NCBI GenBank assembly: GCA_013287905.1
Contig: JABDCW010000010.1
Coordinates: forward strand, 1 to 46,441
Length of the DNA: 46,441 nt
From: Chlamydiota bacterium
GTDB taxonomy: Bacteria > Chlamydiota > Chlamydiia > Chlamydiales > Parachlamydiaceae
Reading direction: 5' to 3'
A model generated the notes under the pieces. That model did no database searches. It was not told where the DNA came from and saw only the letters and a list, made by a program, of their open reading frames with translations. Position 1 is the stretch's first letter, and every line of letters starts with the position of its first letter. A program made the position numbers and the translations under genes. Shown here one piece after another: positions 1 through 7,875 of this stretch.

Positions 1-107
1 TGGGCGTTAGGCTGGGGCTACATGCTTTGGCCGTTTCACGGCCATGTTTGCGGTATTGGGGTTAAGCCGCGGAGCGGCAGCAGCATGTAGCCCCAGCCTA
101 ACGCCTG
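1..107. repeat. Large palindromic element at left window edge
   Basis: Bases 3-26 and 82-105 form a perfect 24-bp inverted repeat. The loop holds two smaller hairpins, a GGCCGT/ACGGCC stem at 29-43 and a GCCGC/GCGGC stem at 66-78. Another small hairpin (GCCGC-GAAA-GCGGC type) follows near 132-146. No reading frame is present. The cloverleaf-like fold is typical of dispersed palindromic repeats, and its position at the window edge fits a contig break at a repeat. Confidence 0.75.
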
Positions 108-248
108 GGGTATGAATGCGAAAAATGACCAGCCGCGAAAGCGGCGACAGCCCTCTGTTGATCGTTCATTTTTCACAGCCTCGTAAGGGCGACATAATGA
201 GAAGGTTTGATACGATAAATTAATTTTATAAAAAAATGGGTAATGGTA

Positions 249-290
249 AGGGCGATGCCCTAGGCTTTTATAATTCAGGGCGATGCCCTG
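249..290. repeat. Paired GGGC-GAT-GCCC hairpins, possible terminator of the AAA gene
   Basis: Two short palindromes (AGGGCGATGCCCT at 249-261 and CAGGGCGATGCCCTG at 276-290) are separated by a TAGGCTTTTATAATT-like spacer. The same pair with the same spacer occurs inside the MITE at 26216-26260, so this is a copy or fragment of one repeat family. It lies just downstream of the AAA gene on the minus strand and could also stop its transcription. The rest of 1-305 shows nothing else I can name. Confidence 0.6.
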
Positions 291-305
291 GGAACGAAAT
301 CTGAA

Positions 306-2279
306 CTATATATGAGTGGTCACAACATCTGGGGTTATTGTAGGCCTTGGTTCTGGTGGTGAAGGAGGAGCTTTCTTAAGATCTGCCTCTTTCTTGAGCC
401 TTTTTTCGTGTTCTTGTTTGAGTGCATCTTTTGCCTGCAAAGACTTAGTAAAAATTTCGTCGATCATTGCCTGAGAGATCTTGATATTTGCCTCAGGTTC
501 CTTAGCCCGCATCGCTACTGTTTCATCAAAGGCTTTGCGACACACTGATTCAGCAAATGTTTTGATTTCGGCAATACTCCATCCATCCATGCTTGAAGAT
601 AGTGCTCCAAATGTCAGTCCATCTTCCTTAGGGGCTGGACCAAAAAAAGTTTCTAATAACGATAGTCGCATTTCCTTATCAGGGTTTGGGATGAGAATTT
701 TGGCATCAATTCTTCCTGGTCTCTTAACGGCATCATCTAATTTTTCAGGATAATTTGTGGCCCCAAGCACAAGAATTCTATTCTGGGATGCTGAATCAAG
801 TAATGGTAAAAATGTGGTTCGTATACTTGAATACAGGTCATCATTGGACCCGCCCTTTCCAGAGGGAATAATGCCATCTATTTCATCTATGAAAAGAATG
901 GATATATTGTCGTTAGTCACGGCATCTTTGGCAGCATTCTCAAAACCGGTTCTGATATTTGCGTTGGTCTCTCCGTGCTTACTTGCGTGTACACTTGAAT
1001 TCATTATATGGAAGGCCACTTTTTTTTTGGTGGCGATTTCTATTTGTTCGGCAAATCTTTTGGCAAAATTGGTTTTTCCGTTTCCGGGAGGACCAAAAAA
1101 GAGAATCCCATTGCTTGGACGAACACTGTACTGTTTAGCCAAATTTGGATCTAATAGACAACTTATGATCTGTTGCATTTCATTTTTGAGTTGCTTCATT
1201 CCTACAACAGCATCAAACCCTTTCGGATTTCCATCGCTTTCAACAGAGACAACAGTTTCTTCAGGTTTTGTTTTGGTAATGGCTGACTTATCTTTTGAGG
1301 CAACTTTATTGGGCAGTGCAATTGGGGTTTTGGTTGAATTTTTGTTAGCCGCAGCACCAGGAATGGAAGATCTGCGGGCTGATGCAGCAGGTGGAATCGC
1401 GGTAGCGGCTGCAGTGGATTGATGCTTGGCCTTGCCTAGACTGGATGCTGTTGGTTGGAATAGGCGGGAAGATGTACCAGGTGAAGTCTTGTGATTGGCG
1501 ACTGTAGTTGTGGTATCGGTAGTGGCTGTAGTCGCTGTAGTTTTGGTGCTTGATGTTGCGGAGTTGGTTGAGTTAGGCGGGGTCTTGGTCATTGGCTTTC
1601 TGGGAAGGTCTGAAATTAGATTAACGGGTCCTGAAGGTGCAGTGTCTTGTTTTTTTGACGGTCCGTCTTCTTTTGCGGTTATTGCATCCACTTTTCCTTT
1701 TTCAGCAGCTTTTTGTGCCGCCTCAGCAGCTTTTGCTCTTTCTTTGACAGCTTCTGCTGCAACCTGAGCCTGTCGCTCGGCTTCTAATTTTGCAGCCTCG
1801 GCTGCTCTTGCTTTATTTTCGGCAGCTTTTGCTTTCTCTTCTGCATCATTTTTTGCATCCTTGGCCTGTTGTCTTAAGGTTTCAATTTCTTTCTTTAAGG
1901 TTTCGTTCTCTTTTTTTGCAGACCTGTCTTCCAGGTCATCATCCCCGGCAGCTTTTTTTGCGGGATCTATTTGTGCATTTAATCTGTGAATATGTTGTTC
2001 AAGCATATTGGACTGTTGCTTTGCTCTCTTAAGTATTCCGAAGTATCGGCTGAAGATAATATCGATGCGGCCAATAAGAAAAGAAAGAGAGCCATAAGCA
2101 CATGTGATTTTGTAATTGCGAATCGTCTTTAAGGATGTTTCAATTTCTTGTTTATTTTTCACAAGCCTTTTGATTACAGCCTGAATCTCTTTTTTTGAGT
2201 CGGGCTCCTCTTCTTTAATTTTATAGTTTTCTTTGATCAGATTGACAGCCCGGTAATATTGAGCTTTTGTGACAGACAT
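306..2279 (-). CDS. AAA+ ATPase with coiled-coil N-terminal region
   Basis: This is a 657-residue protein with one C-terminal AAA+ module of the spastin/katanin/FtsH type. Walker A (GPPGNGKT) lies near residue 398, Walker B (ILFIDEID) near 463, and a sensor region (LGATNYPEKLDDAVKRPGR, with the arginine finger) near 505-525. The first ~90 residues are basic, about 90-205 is a charged Ala/Glu/Lys-rich coiled coil, and about 205-345 is Ser/Thr/Pro/Ala-rich low complexity. The start is supported by AAGGA eight bases upstream of ATG. No protease domain follows the ATPase, so it is not FtsH; an unfoldase or remodelling role is likely but the target is unknown. It is monocistronic, divergent from the F-box/LRR gene. 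The long disordered N-terminal part is unusual for a bacterial housekeeping AAA protein and may point to a host-directed or membrane-remodelling role (inference). Confidence 0.85.
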   Translation of the reverse strand: MSVTKAQYYRAVNLIKENYKIKEEEPDSKKEIQAVIKRLVKNKQEIETSLKTIRNYKITCAYGSLSFLIGRIDIIFSRYFGILKRAKQQSNMLEQHIHRLNAQIDPAKKAAGDDDLEDRSAKKENETLKKEIETLRQQAKDAKNDAEEKAKAAENKARAAEAAKLEAERQAQVAAEAVKERAKAAEAAQKAAEKGKVDAITAKEDGPSKKQDTAPSGPVNLISDLPRKPMTKTPPNSTNSATSSTKTTATTATTDTTTTVANHKTSPGTSSRLFQPTASSLGKAKHQSTAAATAIPPAASARRSSIPGAAANKNSTKTPIALPNKVASKDKSAITKTKPEETVVSVESDGNPKGFDAVVGMKQLKNEMQQIISCLLDPNLAKQYSVRPSNGILFFGPPGNGKTNFAKRFAEQIEIATKKKVAFHIMNSSVHASKHGETNANIRTGFENAAKDAVTNDNISILFIDEIDGIIPSGKGGSNDDLYSSIRTTFLPLLDSASQNRILVLGATNYPEKLDDAVKRPGRIDAKILIPNPDKEMRLSLLETFFGPAPKEDGLTFGALSSSMDGWSIAEIKTFAESVCRKAFDETVAMRAKEPEANIKISQAMIDEIFTKSLQAKDALKQEHEKRLKKEADLKKAPPSPPEPRPTITPDVVTTHI

Positions 2280-2501
2280 AATTGATTCCTTTTAAAATCG
2301 AATTGATTATTTTGTCATGTAGTGCAGAATATTCGAATAGCACCATAAGCATTGTGGGGTAATTGTTAATTTTTTTGCGAGTATAATTTTAAGGGAATCG
2401 ACGTGACAGGTGTAAACACTTTCACTTACAGCTCTCTTAGGCTTTCCCGTTCGTTTTATTTTGAAAGATTAATGATTTTGTATTATTAAATAAAAAAACA
2501 A

Positions 2502-3530
2502 ATGCATAGATATATGACATCCTGCAGCCAAAAGATAGCTCAAGGAATTGCACACCATGTGAGACACAACAACGAACAGCAAGTGCAAGCTGTAATTTGT
2601 GGAAGGCAAATCACACACAGGAAAGTCCAGGCATTTCTTGACATGCCCGATATCGTTATTATGCATCTGAATCAATTTTTACTCCCGGGAGAACAACATT
2701 TATTTCATCGGTCTGTTTTTGCCGGACTTTCAAAAAACCATCATAAGTGCTCTCTTGAGCATCAATGCAAATTATTCTCATTTACAGCAAGGTTTTGGGG
2801 TAATCTTACGAATAGTTGTCTCGAAAGAATGGTGGAATTGTCGCCTCGTTTGCACACGTTAGATCTTGCAAATCCCTTCAAGAGGTATTCTCTTACAGAT
2901 GCAAATGTGCGATGTTTAGCATCTCTCATACAATTAAGAAAATTGAGCATACGCAATCAATGTTTATTGACATCTATACCACTGATCACGTCATTACAAG
3001 AATTGAATGTTAGCGGGTGTGTGATGATGGTAAAGTTGGAAAGTATTGCAGCACTTACGCAATTGCGCACTCTTTGCCTTAACGATTGTAAAACATTGCC
3101 ACCGGAAAGCATCAATGATTTGATCCGCATGACTGGGCTGCAAAGGCTTTTCTTAGATGGTTGTGTGAATCTGGTAGCGGGAGGACGCAATCTTTTGCCT
3201 CTTACCTCTCTTTCTAACCTTCAGACATTAACGTTAATTTGTACTGATTTAAAAGATCAGGAGATCGGGGGAGACCTCTTTTTTCCTGAATTAAAAGAAT
3301 TGGATATCAGCGGGTCGCCTTGTCTGACTGGAAAATTTTTAAAAAATTTTATCAGATGCGCCCAACTGGATACGTTACGGATGAGGTTTTGCGTTAAATT
3401 CGATGTACATGAATGCGTACAGTCAATTCTTTCTTTTTCTGCACTGAAAGTATTAGACCTTTCTAAAAGCAATGTAGGGCCCAAAGAAAAAACTTACCTG
3501 AGGCAGTATTTGGAGAGTAACCTCAAGTAA
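2502..3530 (+). CDS. F-box-like leucine-rich-repeat protein, candidate effector
   Basis: This is a 342-residue protein. Residues ~46-75 (FLDMPDIVIMHLNQFLLPGE) match the LP-E/D-(I/L)-hydrophobic pattern of F-box domains, which dock on Skp1 in eukaryotic SCF ubiquitin ligases. From about residue 110 to the end there are 8-9 leucine-rich repeats of the Cys-containing type (LQELNVSGC, LRTLCLNDC, LQRLFLDGC, LKELDISGS), as in eukaryotic F-box/LRR proteins. There is no signal peptide or membrane segment. F-box and LRR proteins are known in amoeba-associated chlamydiae and Legionella, where they act as injected effectors hijacking host ubiquitination; that role here is inferred. No Shine-Dalgarno is visible. 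A weak promoter (TTGAAA 2461, TATTAA 2484) would leave almost no leader. A bidirectional terminator follows. Confidence 0.8.
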   Translation: MHRYMTSCSQKIAQGIAHHVRHNNEQQVQAVICGRQITHRKVQAFLDMPDIVIMHLNQFLLPGEQHLFHRSVFAGLSKNHHKCSLEHQCKLFSFTARFWGNLTNSCLERMVELSPRLHTLDLANPFKRYSLTDANVRCLASLIQLRKLSIRNQCLLTSIPLITSLQELNVSGCVMMVKLESIAALTQLRTLCLNDCKTLPPESINDLIRMTGLQRLFLDGCVNLVAGGRNLLPLTSLSNLQTLTLICTDLKDQEIGGDLFFPELKELDISGSPCLTGKFLKNFIRCAQLDTLRMRFCVKFDVHECVQSILSFSALKVLDLSKSNVGPKEKTYLRQYLESNLK

Positions 3531-3552
3531 AAATCATTTATTAATTAATCAG

Positions 3553-3598
3553 ATACAGCTTTTCATTTACATTCAACGTGTTTTATGAAAAGCTGTAT
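3553..3598. terminator. Stem-loop terminator between LRR gene and hicB
   Basis: ATACAGCTTTTCAT (3553-3566) pairs perfectly with ATGAAAAGCTGTAT (3585-3598), giving a 14-bp stem with an 18-base loop, followed by TTTTT on the plus strand. It fits a rho-independent terminator for the F-box/LRR gene. Its right arm overlaps the end of the convergent hicB gene. Confidence 0.7.
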
Positions 3599-3963
3599 TT
3601 TTGAAGTTCAGCGTCCACAATGTCATCTAAAACTTTATTAATGGATTTGTGACGTAACTTTGCAGCTCTCGCAATCAACCAGTGCCTTCTACTATTTGTT
3701 CTGTACGATATCCTGCCCTTGTATTGATTTTTGTCTATCGGCTCGGGAACAGGCTCACCTTTCTCCTGATAAATTTTGATGGCACATTCAATCGCGTCTT
3801 TAATTTCCTCCATGCCATCGTTTACATTTTCATTATGAGTACATATCCCAGGCAATTCATTTACCCGGATAATGTAATACCATTTGCTTTCAAAGAATTC
3901 TTTTTCAATTGTGTACGTCCAGGGAAGATTTAAATAATAGTTTAAGTTTTTTTTATCTTTCAT
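3583..3963 (-). CDS. hicB: HicB-family antitoxin
   Basis: This is a 126-residue protein. The N-terminal half (YYIIRVNELPGICTHNENVN, then EIKDAIECAIKIYQEKGEPVPEP) is the partly degraded RNase-H-like HicB fold. The last ~40 residues (ARAAKLRHKSINKVLDDIVD) look like a short DNA-binding helix-rich (ribbon-helix-helix type) tail that would autoregulate the operon. It overlaps the end of hicA by 11 bases, so the two are translationally coupled in toxin-antitoxin order. HicB neutralises HicA by direct binding (family knowledge). The gene appears complete. Confidence 0.87.
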   Translation of the reverse strand: MKDKKNLNYYLNLPWTYTIEKEFFESKWYYIIRVNELPGICTHNENVNDGMEEIKDAIECAIKIYQEKGEPVPEPIDKNQYKGRISYRTNSRRHWLIARAAKLRHKSINKVLDDIVDAELQKYSFS

Positions 3964-4210
3964 TTTTATCCATAGCCTCCTTCATTTCTATAGCCTCTAT
4001 TGCTTCTGCAATAAGGTTCATTTGATATGATAAAAGTCGAGGGCATTTTTTAATTGAAATGTTTTTAGGGTATCCATCTTTTGCAAATACGTGATGAGAC
4101 CCTTTTGAACGGACAGTAAATCCAAGTTTCAAGAGGCAGGTTTCGGCTTCTTCATAAGAAATCGATTGGCCATTTTTAATTTTTAATTTTAGTTTCTCAA
4201 ACTTACTCAT
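3953..4210 (-). CDS. hicA: HicA-family mRNA interferase toxin
   Basis: This is an 85-residue double-stranded-RNA-binding-like toxin. It carries the HicA hallmark G-S-H-H (KGSHHVF, around residue 37), with the catalytic histidine present, in the context LLKLGFTVRSKGSHHVFAKDG. HicA cleaves mRNA when not bound by HicB (family knowledge). It is the first gene of the pair, with hicB overlapping its 3' end. All visible key residues are intact, so the module is probably functional, unlike the broken hicA at 27592-27723. Confidence 0.87.
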   Translation of the reverse strand: MSKFEKLKLKIKNGQSISYEEAETCLLKLGFTVRSKGSHHVFAKDGYPKNISIKKCPRLLSYQMNLIAEAIEAIEMKEAMDKNER

Positions 4211-4254
4211 ATTTCAATGATGTCATAATTGATGTCATTTGTCAACTGTTAATG

Positions 4255-5157
4255 TCAATATGTATCTTGTGAGAACACAGCTTTCCATTCTCCCAGCAGC
4301 TTATCGAGCCGCTGTTGAAACATCTCTCCACTGTGCCGATAAAGAGCTAAAATGCGATAGCGCGAAGGACTTGGCTGCCAGGAGACGGGATGCAGTTTGC
4401 AAAGCCTTGCCAAAAAGTCGGGCAAAAACCCCACTTCAGAGGACGTAGAGCAAATATCGGCAATCAAAGACCAGCTCGGAAGACGGGCTTTTATAGCGAG
4501 GGGTTGAGCACATACCTGTTGCCATCGCTGCTGAAGGGTCAGCACTTCGATCTGATCCTCCGGCAACAACACAGGGGTCTTTGGGGAATCGGCCAACGTC
4601 GAAAACAACTGAAAACAACCTTTTCCTATTTCCGTTGCTATGACCCCTTCCCATGCGGCATTGTCGAGTACGATGGCGACATCGGCCTCATCTCGCAAAA
4701 TTGCTCCGTAGGCAATATCCGGCCTCATCAGTTTCAGTTCAATGGTTTCTTTTGTCAAAACGGAAGGGATGGCAACACGGGCAATGGCATGGGTAGTTGC
4801 AATCCGGATAGGCAAGGGGGTTTCAGTGGCAACCGTATCCCGGAGATTCTTTACCCAATTTTCCGCTCGCGGCAACAGAAGCTGCCCCTCCTTTGTGAGC
4901 CTGAATTGCCGCTTTTCATGGGTACAAAGAGGTCTTTCGAATGCGGCTTCCACGCGTAAGATAGCAGCGCTTGCTGCGCTTTGGCTTAGGTGATGCAAGG
5001 AGGCAGCCTGACCTAAATTTTTGAAATGAGCTGCTGCGATAAAAAGCTCCAGATCGGCAATGCGCAGGTCCCGTAAACGGTTGTGTCCCCTCTTTCTTTT
5101 TGGCTTTTCTTTTGCCGGAATCTTTCCTTTAATGTTAGGTGGAGTCTTTTTTTTCAT
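4255..5157 (-). CDS. LysR-family transcriptional regulator
   Basis: This is a 300-residue protein. After a very basic ~28-residue leader (many Lys/Arg/Pro) comes the winged helix-turn-helix of LysR regulators (DLELFIAAAHFKNLGQAA, then SQSAASAAILRVEAAF and LTKEGQLLLPRAE), roughly residues 33-95. The rest is a periplasmic-binding-protein-like effector domain (PIRIATTHAIARVAIPSVL; VAIVLDNAAWEG). LysR proteins bind a small ligand and usually control a divergent neighbour. Here nothing is directly divergent; the next gene upstream is the NTT transporter, 440 bp away behind a palindrome. No Shine-Dalgarno is seen before the ATG, so the start could lie slightly downstream. The ligand cannot be deduced. 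Confidence 0.85.
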   Translation of the reverse strand: MKKKTPPNIKGKIPAKEKPKRKRGHNRLRDLRIADLELFIAAAHFKNLGQAASLHHLSQSAASAAILRVEAAFERPLCTHEKRQFRLTKEGQLLLPRAENWVKNLRDTVATETPLPIRIATTHAIARVAIPSVLTKETIELKLMRPDIAYGAILRDEADVAIVLDNAAWEGVIATEIGKGCFQLFSTLADSPKTPVLLPEDQIEVLTLQQRWQQVCAQPLAIKARLPSWSLIADICSTSSEVGFLPDFLARLCKLHPVSWQPSPSRYRILALYRHSGEMFQQRLDKLLGEWKAVFSQDTY

Positions 5158-5228
5158 TTATACACACAAGATAATTCAAGTTTTTAAGCAAACCGGATAG
5201 AAATGATTCTTTTAGCTTCGGCCATTTC

Positions 5229-5322
5229 AACGATGAGAACGATATAACGATACGAACGATAGGACAAGTCAAGCCCCTTTTTCTTCTTTTATCGTTCGTA
5301 TCGTTATATCGTTCTCATCGTT
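5229..5322. repeat. Perfect 33-bp inverted repeat built of AACGAT units
   Basis: Bases 5229-5261 are perfectly repeated in inverse orientation at 5290-5322, with a 28-base loop. Each arm consists of four AACGAT units separated by 2-3 bases. It lies between divergent genes (lysR and NTT), so it is not at a normal terminator position. It is one of several tandem-built palindromes in the window. Confidence 0.9.
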
Positions 5323-5336
5323 GAGATATACCGAAC

Positions 5337-5500
5337 GTGATTCAAAAATTGGTTTTTGACGGCGTCGGCTTTGCATCAAAATTTTTGTCTTCACTCGTGC
5401 CTTGGCCATTGGCAATGGTCACTCGTTCCAGACGAAAAATTTTGAGCAGCCTCCTTGCCAAAATCCCAACTTTTGAACCACCCTCGGTATACATTAAATT
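5337..5500 (-). repeat. Degenerate dispersed repeat, copy X
   Basis: Read on the minus strand this stretch contains AAAAGTTGGGATTTTGGCAA followed by GGAGGCTGCTC. A clearly related string is found on the plus strand at 7967-8005. It also contains an inner hairpin (CCATTG-G-CAATGG) and near-inverted AAAATTTTT blocks. A 61-codon open frame runs through it on the minus strand but shows no ribosome site or recognisable product, so I treat it as non-coding repeat. The rest of the intergenic space up to 5599 is AT-rich leader of the NTT gene. Confidence 0.45.
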
Positions 5501-5599
5501 TTCCATAATCGAAAATTTCGATATCAATATTCATATATATCGACAATACAATATTAAGTCAATGAATTATACTCATCATAAATTCAAATAAGGTGATTT

Positions 5600-7006
5600 A
5601 TGAATATGAATGGGATGATTTTACAATTTTTTCAAAGGATATGCCGTTTTAATTTTGGGGAGTTCGAAAGAGAAGAGTTTAAGAAATTTTTGCGGATGGG
5701 TCTAATATTTGCCTTGATCATTGGCGTATATTGGACATTGCGTCCATTAAAAGATGCTGTGTTCATTCAACTGGTAGACAAGTTGCATCTTCCCTTTGCC
5801 AAGACAGTATCTGTTCTGGCTCTTTTGCCTCTTGTGATGTTCTATACAAAACTGCTGGAGCGGACATCGAAAGAAAAAATGCTGATCCTATTGCCAAGCT
5901 TTTATGGGATTACTATTTTAGCGTTTGCTTTTCTGATGCTTCTTGCCCAAGCTCCGGCTGAAGTCATTGCTTCGCGCTCATTTGTTCCCTTTATCGCAAC
6001 AAAGGTGCTTGGGTATTGCTGGTATCTTTTTGTCGAAAGTTTCGGGTCATTGGTAGTGGCATTGTTTTGGGCTTTTGCATCTGACACCACAGAAGCCTCG
6101 TCAGCAAAACGGGGCTTTCCTCTTGTCGTTGCCTTAGGACAAATGGGAGGGGTAATATCGCCTTATACAATCGGAGGTCTTCCCCACCGGCTTGGGCTGC
6201 AAACCGATGCTCTTTCTATGGTCTGTTTAGGGGTATTGACCCTGTTAATGGTCCCATTATTCCGTTATTTTTTAAAAGTGACTCCAAAAACGCTATTAAC
6301 TTCTTTTCATGGAAAAAATGAACAGCAGATCGAGAGCGAGCAAGAACCCGGTTTTTTGGAAGGTCTTAAGTTGATGTGCAAGCACAAGTATTTAATTGCC
6401 ATCTTTGGAGCCAATTTCATTTATGAGATCATTGTTACAATATTCGATTTTAATTTTAAGGTCGCCGCGGGAACGCAATACAGTGGAGTTGCCCTTAGTA
6501 ATTACTTAAGTCTTTACGGCTCTAGCGTTAACACTGTTTCTTTATTATGCCTTTTGCTTGGCATCAGCAATGTGACCCGTTTTCTTGGAATTGGAGTCGC
6601 TCTTGCTGCCATGCCTGTCATTGTCGGTTGCGCTCTTTTTGGCTTTTTGACAGTGAATAGTTTATCGTTCCTGTTTATGTTAATGGTAGGTTCAAAGGCG
6701 ATCAATTATGCGCTCAATGGCCCGGCATTAAAACAACTGTATATTCCAACCACTCCGGATGTCAGATTTAAGGCTCAGGCCTGGATTGAAACATTTGGTT
6801 CCCGTGCATCGAAGGAAGCCGGGTCTATCTTTAACATGTTGTTAAACCCTCTTCAGAATGCATTTGGTGCGTCTTTAGGAAGAACATATTATCTTGTTCT
6901 CAGCGGTAGTCTTGGGTTTCCTTTACTGGCTCTTTGGCTTGGAATTGCTGTATTCTTGGGAAAAACCTTTAAAAGAGCGATTGAGGAAAGACGAGTGGTG
7001 TGTTAA
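5600..7006 (+). CDS. ATP/ADP carrier (NTT/Tlc) family transporter, divergent member
   Basis: This is a 468-residue polytopic protein with about 11-12 hydrophobic segments across its whole length. The N-terminal signature LIIGVYWTLRPLKDAVFIQL matches the Y-x-x-L-R-x-L-K-D motif of nucleotide transporters of Chlamydiae, Rickettsiae and plastids. In Chlamydiae these exchange host ATP for ADP or import nucleotides across the inner membrane. The start has a good ribosome site (AAGGTG, 6 bases before ATG). It is shorter than classical Tlc (~500 residues), and its C-terminal KAQAWIETFGSRASKEAGS departs from the usual GSR-x-GKSG form, so the substrate may differ from ATP/ADP. Its 3' end overlaps the convergent hydrolase gene by 4 bases. 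Confidence 0.85.
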   Translation: MNMNGMILQFFQRICRFNFGEFEREEFKKFLRMGLIFALIIGVYWTLRPLKDAVFIQLVDKLHLPFAKTVSVLALLPLVMFYTKLLERTSKEKMLILLPSFYGITILAFAFLMLLAQAPAEVIASRSFVPFIATKVLGYCWYLFVESFGSLVVALFWAFASDTTEASSAKRGFPLVVALGQMGGVISPYTIGGLPHRLGLQTDALSMVCLGVLTLLMVPLFRYFLKVTPKTLLTSFHGKNEQQIESEQEPGFLEGLKLMCKHKYLIAIFGANFIYEIIVTIFDFNFKVAAGTQYSGVALSNYLSLYGSSVNTVSLLCLLLGISNVTRFLGIGVALAAMPVIVGCALFGFLTVNSLSFLFMLMVGSKAINYALNGPALKQLYIPTTPDVRFKAQAWIETFGSRASKEAGSIFNMLLNPLQNAFGASLGRTYYLVLSGSLGFPLLALWLGIAVFLGKTFKRAIEERRVVC

Positions 7007-7875
7007 GGATTTGCAATAATATCCGCAACAGTTTTAGAGACGGCATTGACGATGCTGTTGTGGCCATGGCCGGGGATAATGGCATAGCGGGCTTTTTTTC
7101 CATTGACTTCCATTAAGGAAGACTCGTAGTCGATCACTTGCCAGTCATGGGGCGATGCTATGAAGATATATTCGCGTGCAGGGCCATCGTGCAACCCTTG
7201 CGCCCATTCCTCCTGCAGTTGCCGATTGCGTTCTGACTTTGCAGGCATTTCTTTTGCAATGTTTTTCGACATGAGCCACGATAGCCGGTAGCGGTTGGCC
7301 AAGTCGACTAACGAAGAGCCCTTACAAGCCCCAACAATTGATACAAACCGCAATTTTTTTATATTGTCATGCTTTGCAAGGCTAAGTTTTGCCTCTATGG
7401 CTTTTGCAATTCTTCCTCCATTGGATATGCCGACTAAAACAAGTTCGCACTCTTGTTGGGTTTCTGCCCAGGTCTTGATGGTTAAATAGATTTTATTAGC
7501 CATCTCATCCAAAGTCGCATTCCCTTTTTTTAAAATATGGGGAATATGAATATCTGTCTCGGAAAGATCTTTTTTTTGCAGTTCGCGAACGATTTTTTTA
7601 AATTGTGTGGGGTTATTGTTTAAGCCATGGAGACAGACAACCAGCTTTTTTTTCGACAGAGAGCCGGCATTTGAAGTTAAGGGCTTCATCTTTCTTTCAG
7701 CACGTCTAACTTTTAAGCTTACTCTATTTAGCGAATAGGTAAAAAGAGTTCCAAAGCTGATGATCAGGCTGAGCGCTTTTTTCGACCAATGGATATTTCG
7801 ATAGTGATCGATGCATGATTGGCGCTGATCAAAAAAATGAATGGTGCGAATGTATGATAATGGTTTTAATTTCAT
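7003..7875 (-). CDS. Alpha/beta-hydrolase (lipase/esterase-like)
   Basis: This is a 290-residue protein. The hydrolase core starts near residue 72 (KLVVCLHGLNNNP, the first strand and oxyanion HG). It has the nucleophile elbow G-I-S-N-G-G near residue 151 and a C-terminal ASPHDWQV and IPGHGHNSIV, which supply candidate Asp and the catalytic His. The first ~65 residues are basic with one hydrophobic stretch (ALSLIISFGTLFTYSL, ~33-48) that could anchor it to a membrane. No Shine-Dalgarno precedes the ATG; a later Met (~residue 62) is an alternative start that would remove the hydrophobic part. The substrate is unknown. Confidence 0.72.
   Translation of the reverse strand: MKLKPLSYIRTIHFFDQRQSCIDHYRNIHWSKKALSLIISFGTLFTYSLNRVSLKVRRAERKMKPLTSNAGSLSKKKLVVCLHGLNNNPTQFKKIVRELQKKDLSETDIHIPHILKKGNATLDEMANKIYLTIKTWAETQQECELVLVGISNGGRIAKAIEAKLSLAKHDNIKKLRFVSIVGACKGSSLVDLANRYRLSWLMSKNIAKEMPAKSERNRQLQEEWAQGLHDGPAREYIFIASPHDWQVIDYESSLMEVNGKKARYAIIPGHGHNSIVNAVSKTVADIIANP

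Noticed and set aside
1..305. A tRNA or other structured RNA at the left edge
   Set aside because: The fold is a long palindrome with GC hairpins but lacks any tRNA landmarks such as a T-loop GTTCGA or an anticodon arm.
757..1422. 221-codon plus-strand frame
   Set aside because: It is antisense to the AAA ATPase, whose Walker motifs show the real frame; the plus-strand translation has no domain and no ribosome site.
4390..4959. 189-codon plus-strand frame
   Set aside because: It is antisense to the LysR gene; the translated product is unlike any protein family and has skewed composition.
5342..5527. 61-codon minus-strand frame as a small gene
   Set aside because: It runs through a degenerate dispersed repeat, has no ribosome site, and related DNA at ~7967 does not keep the frame.
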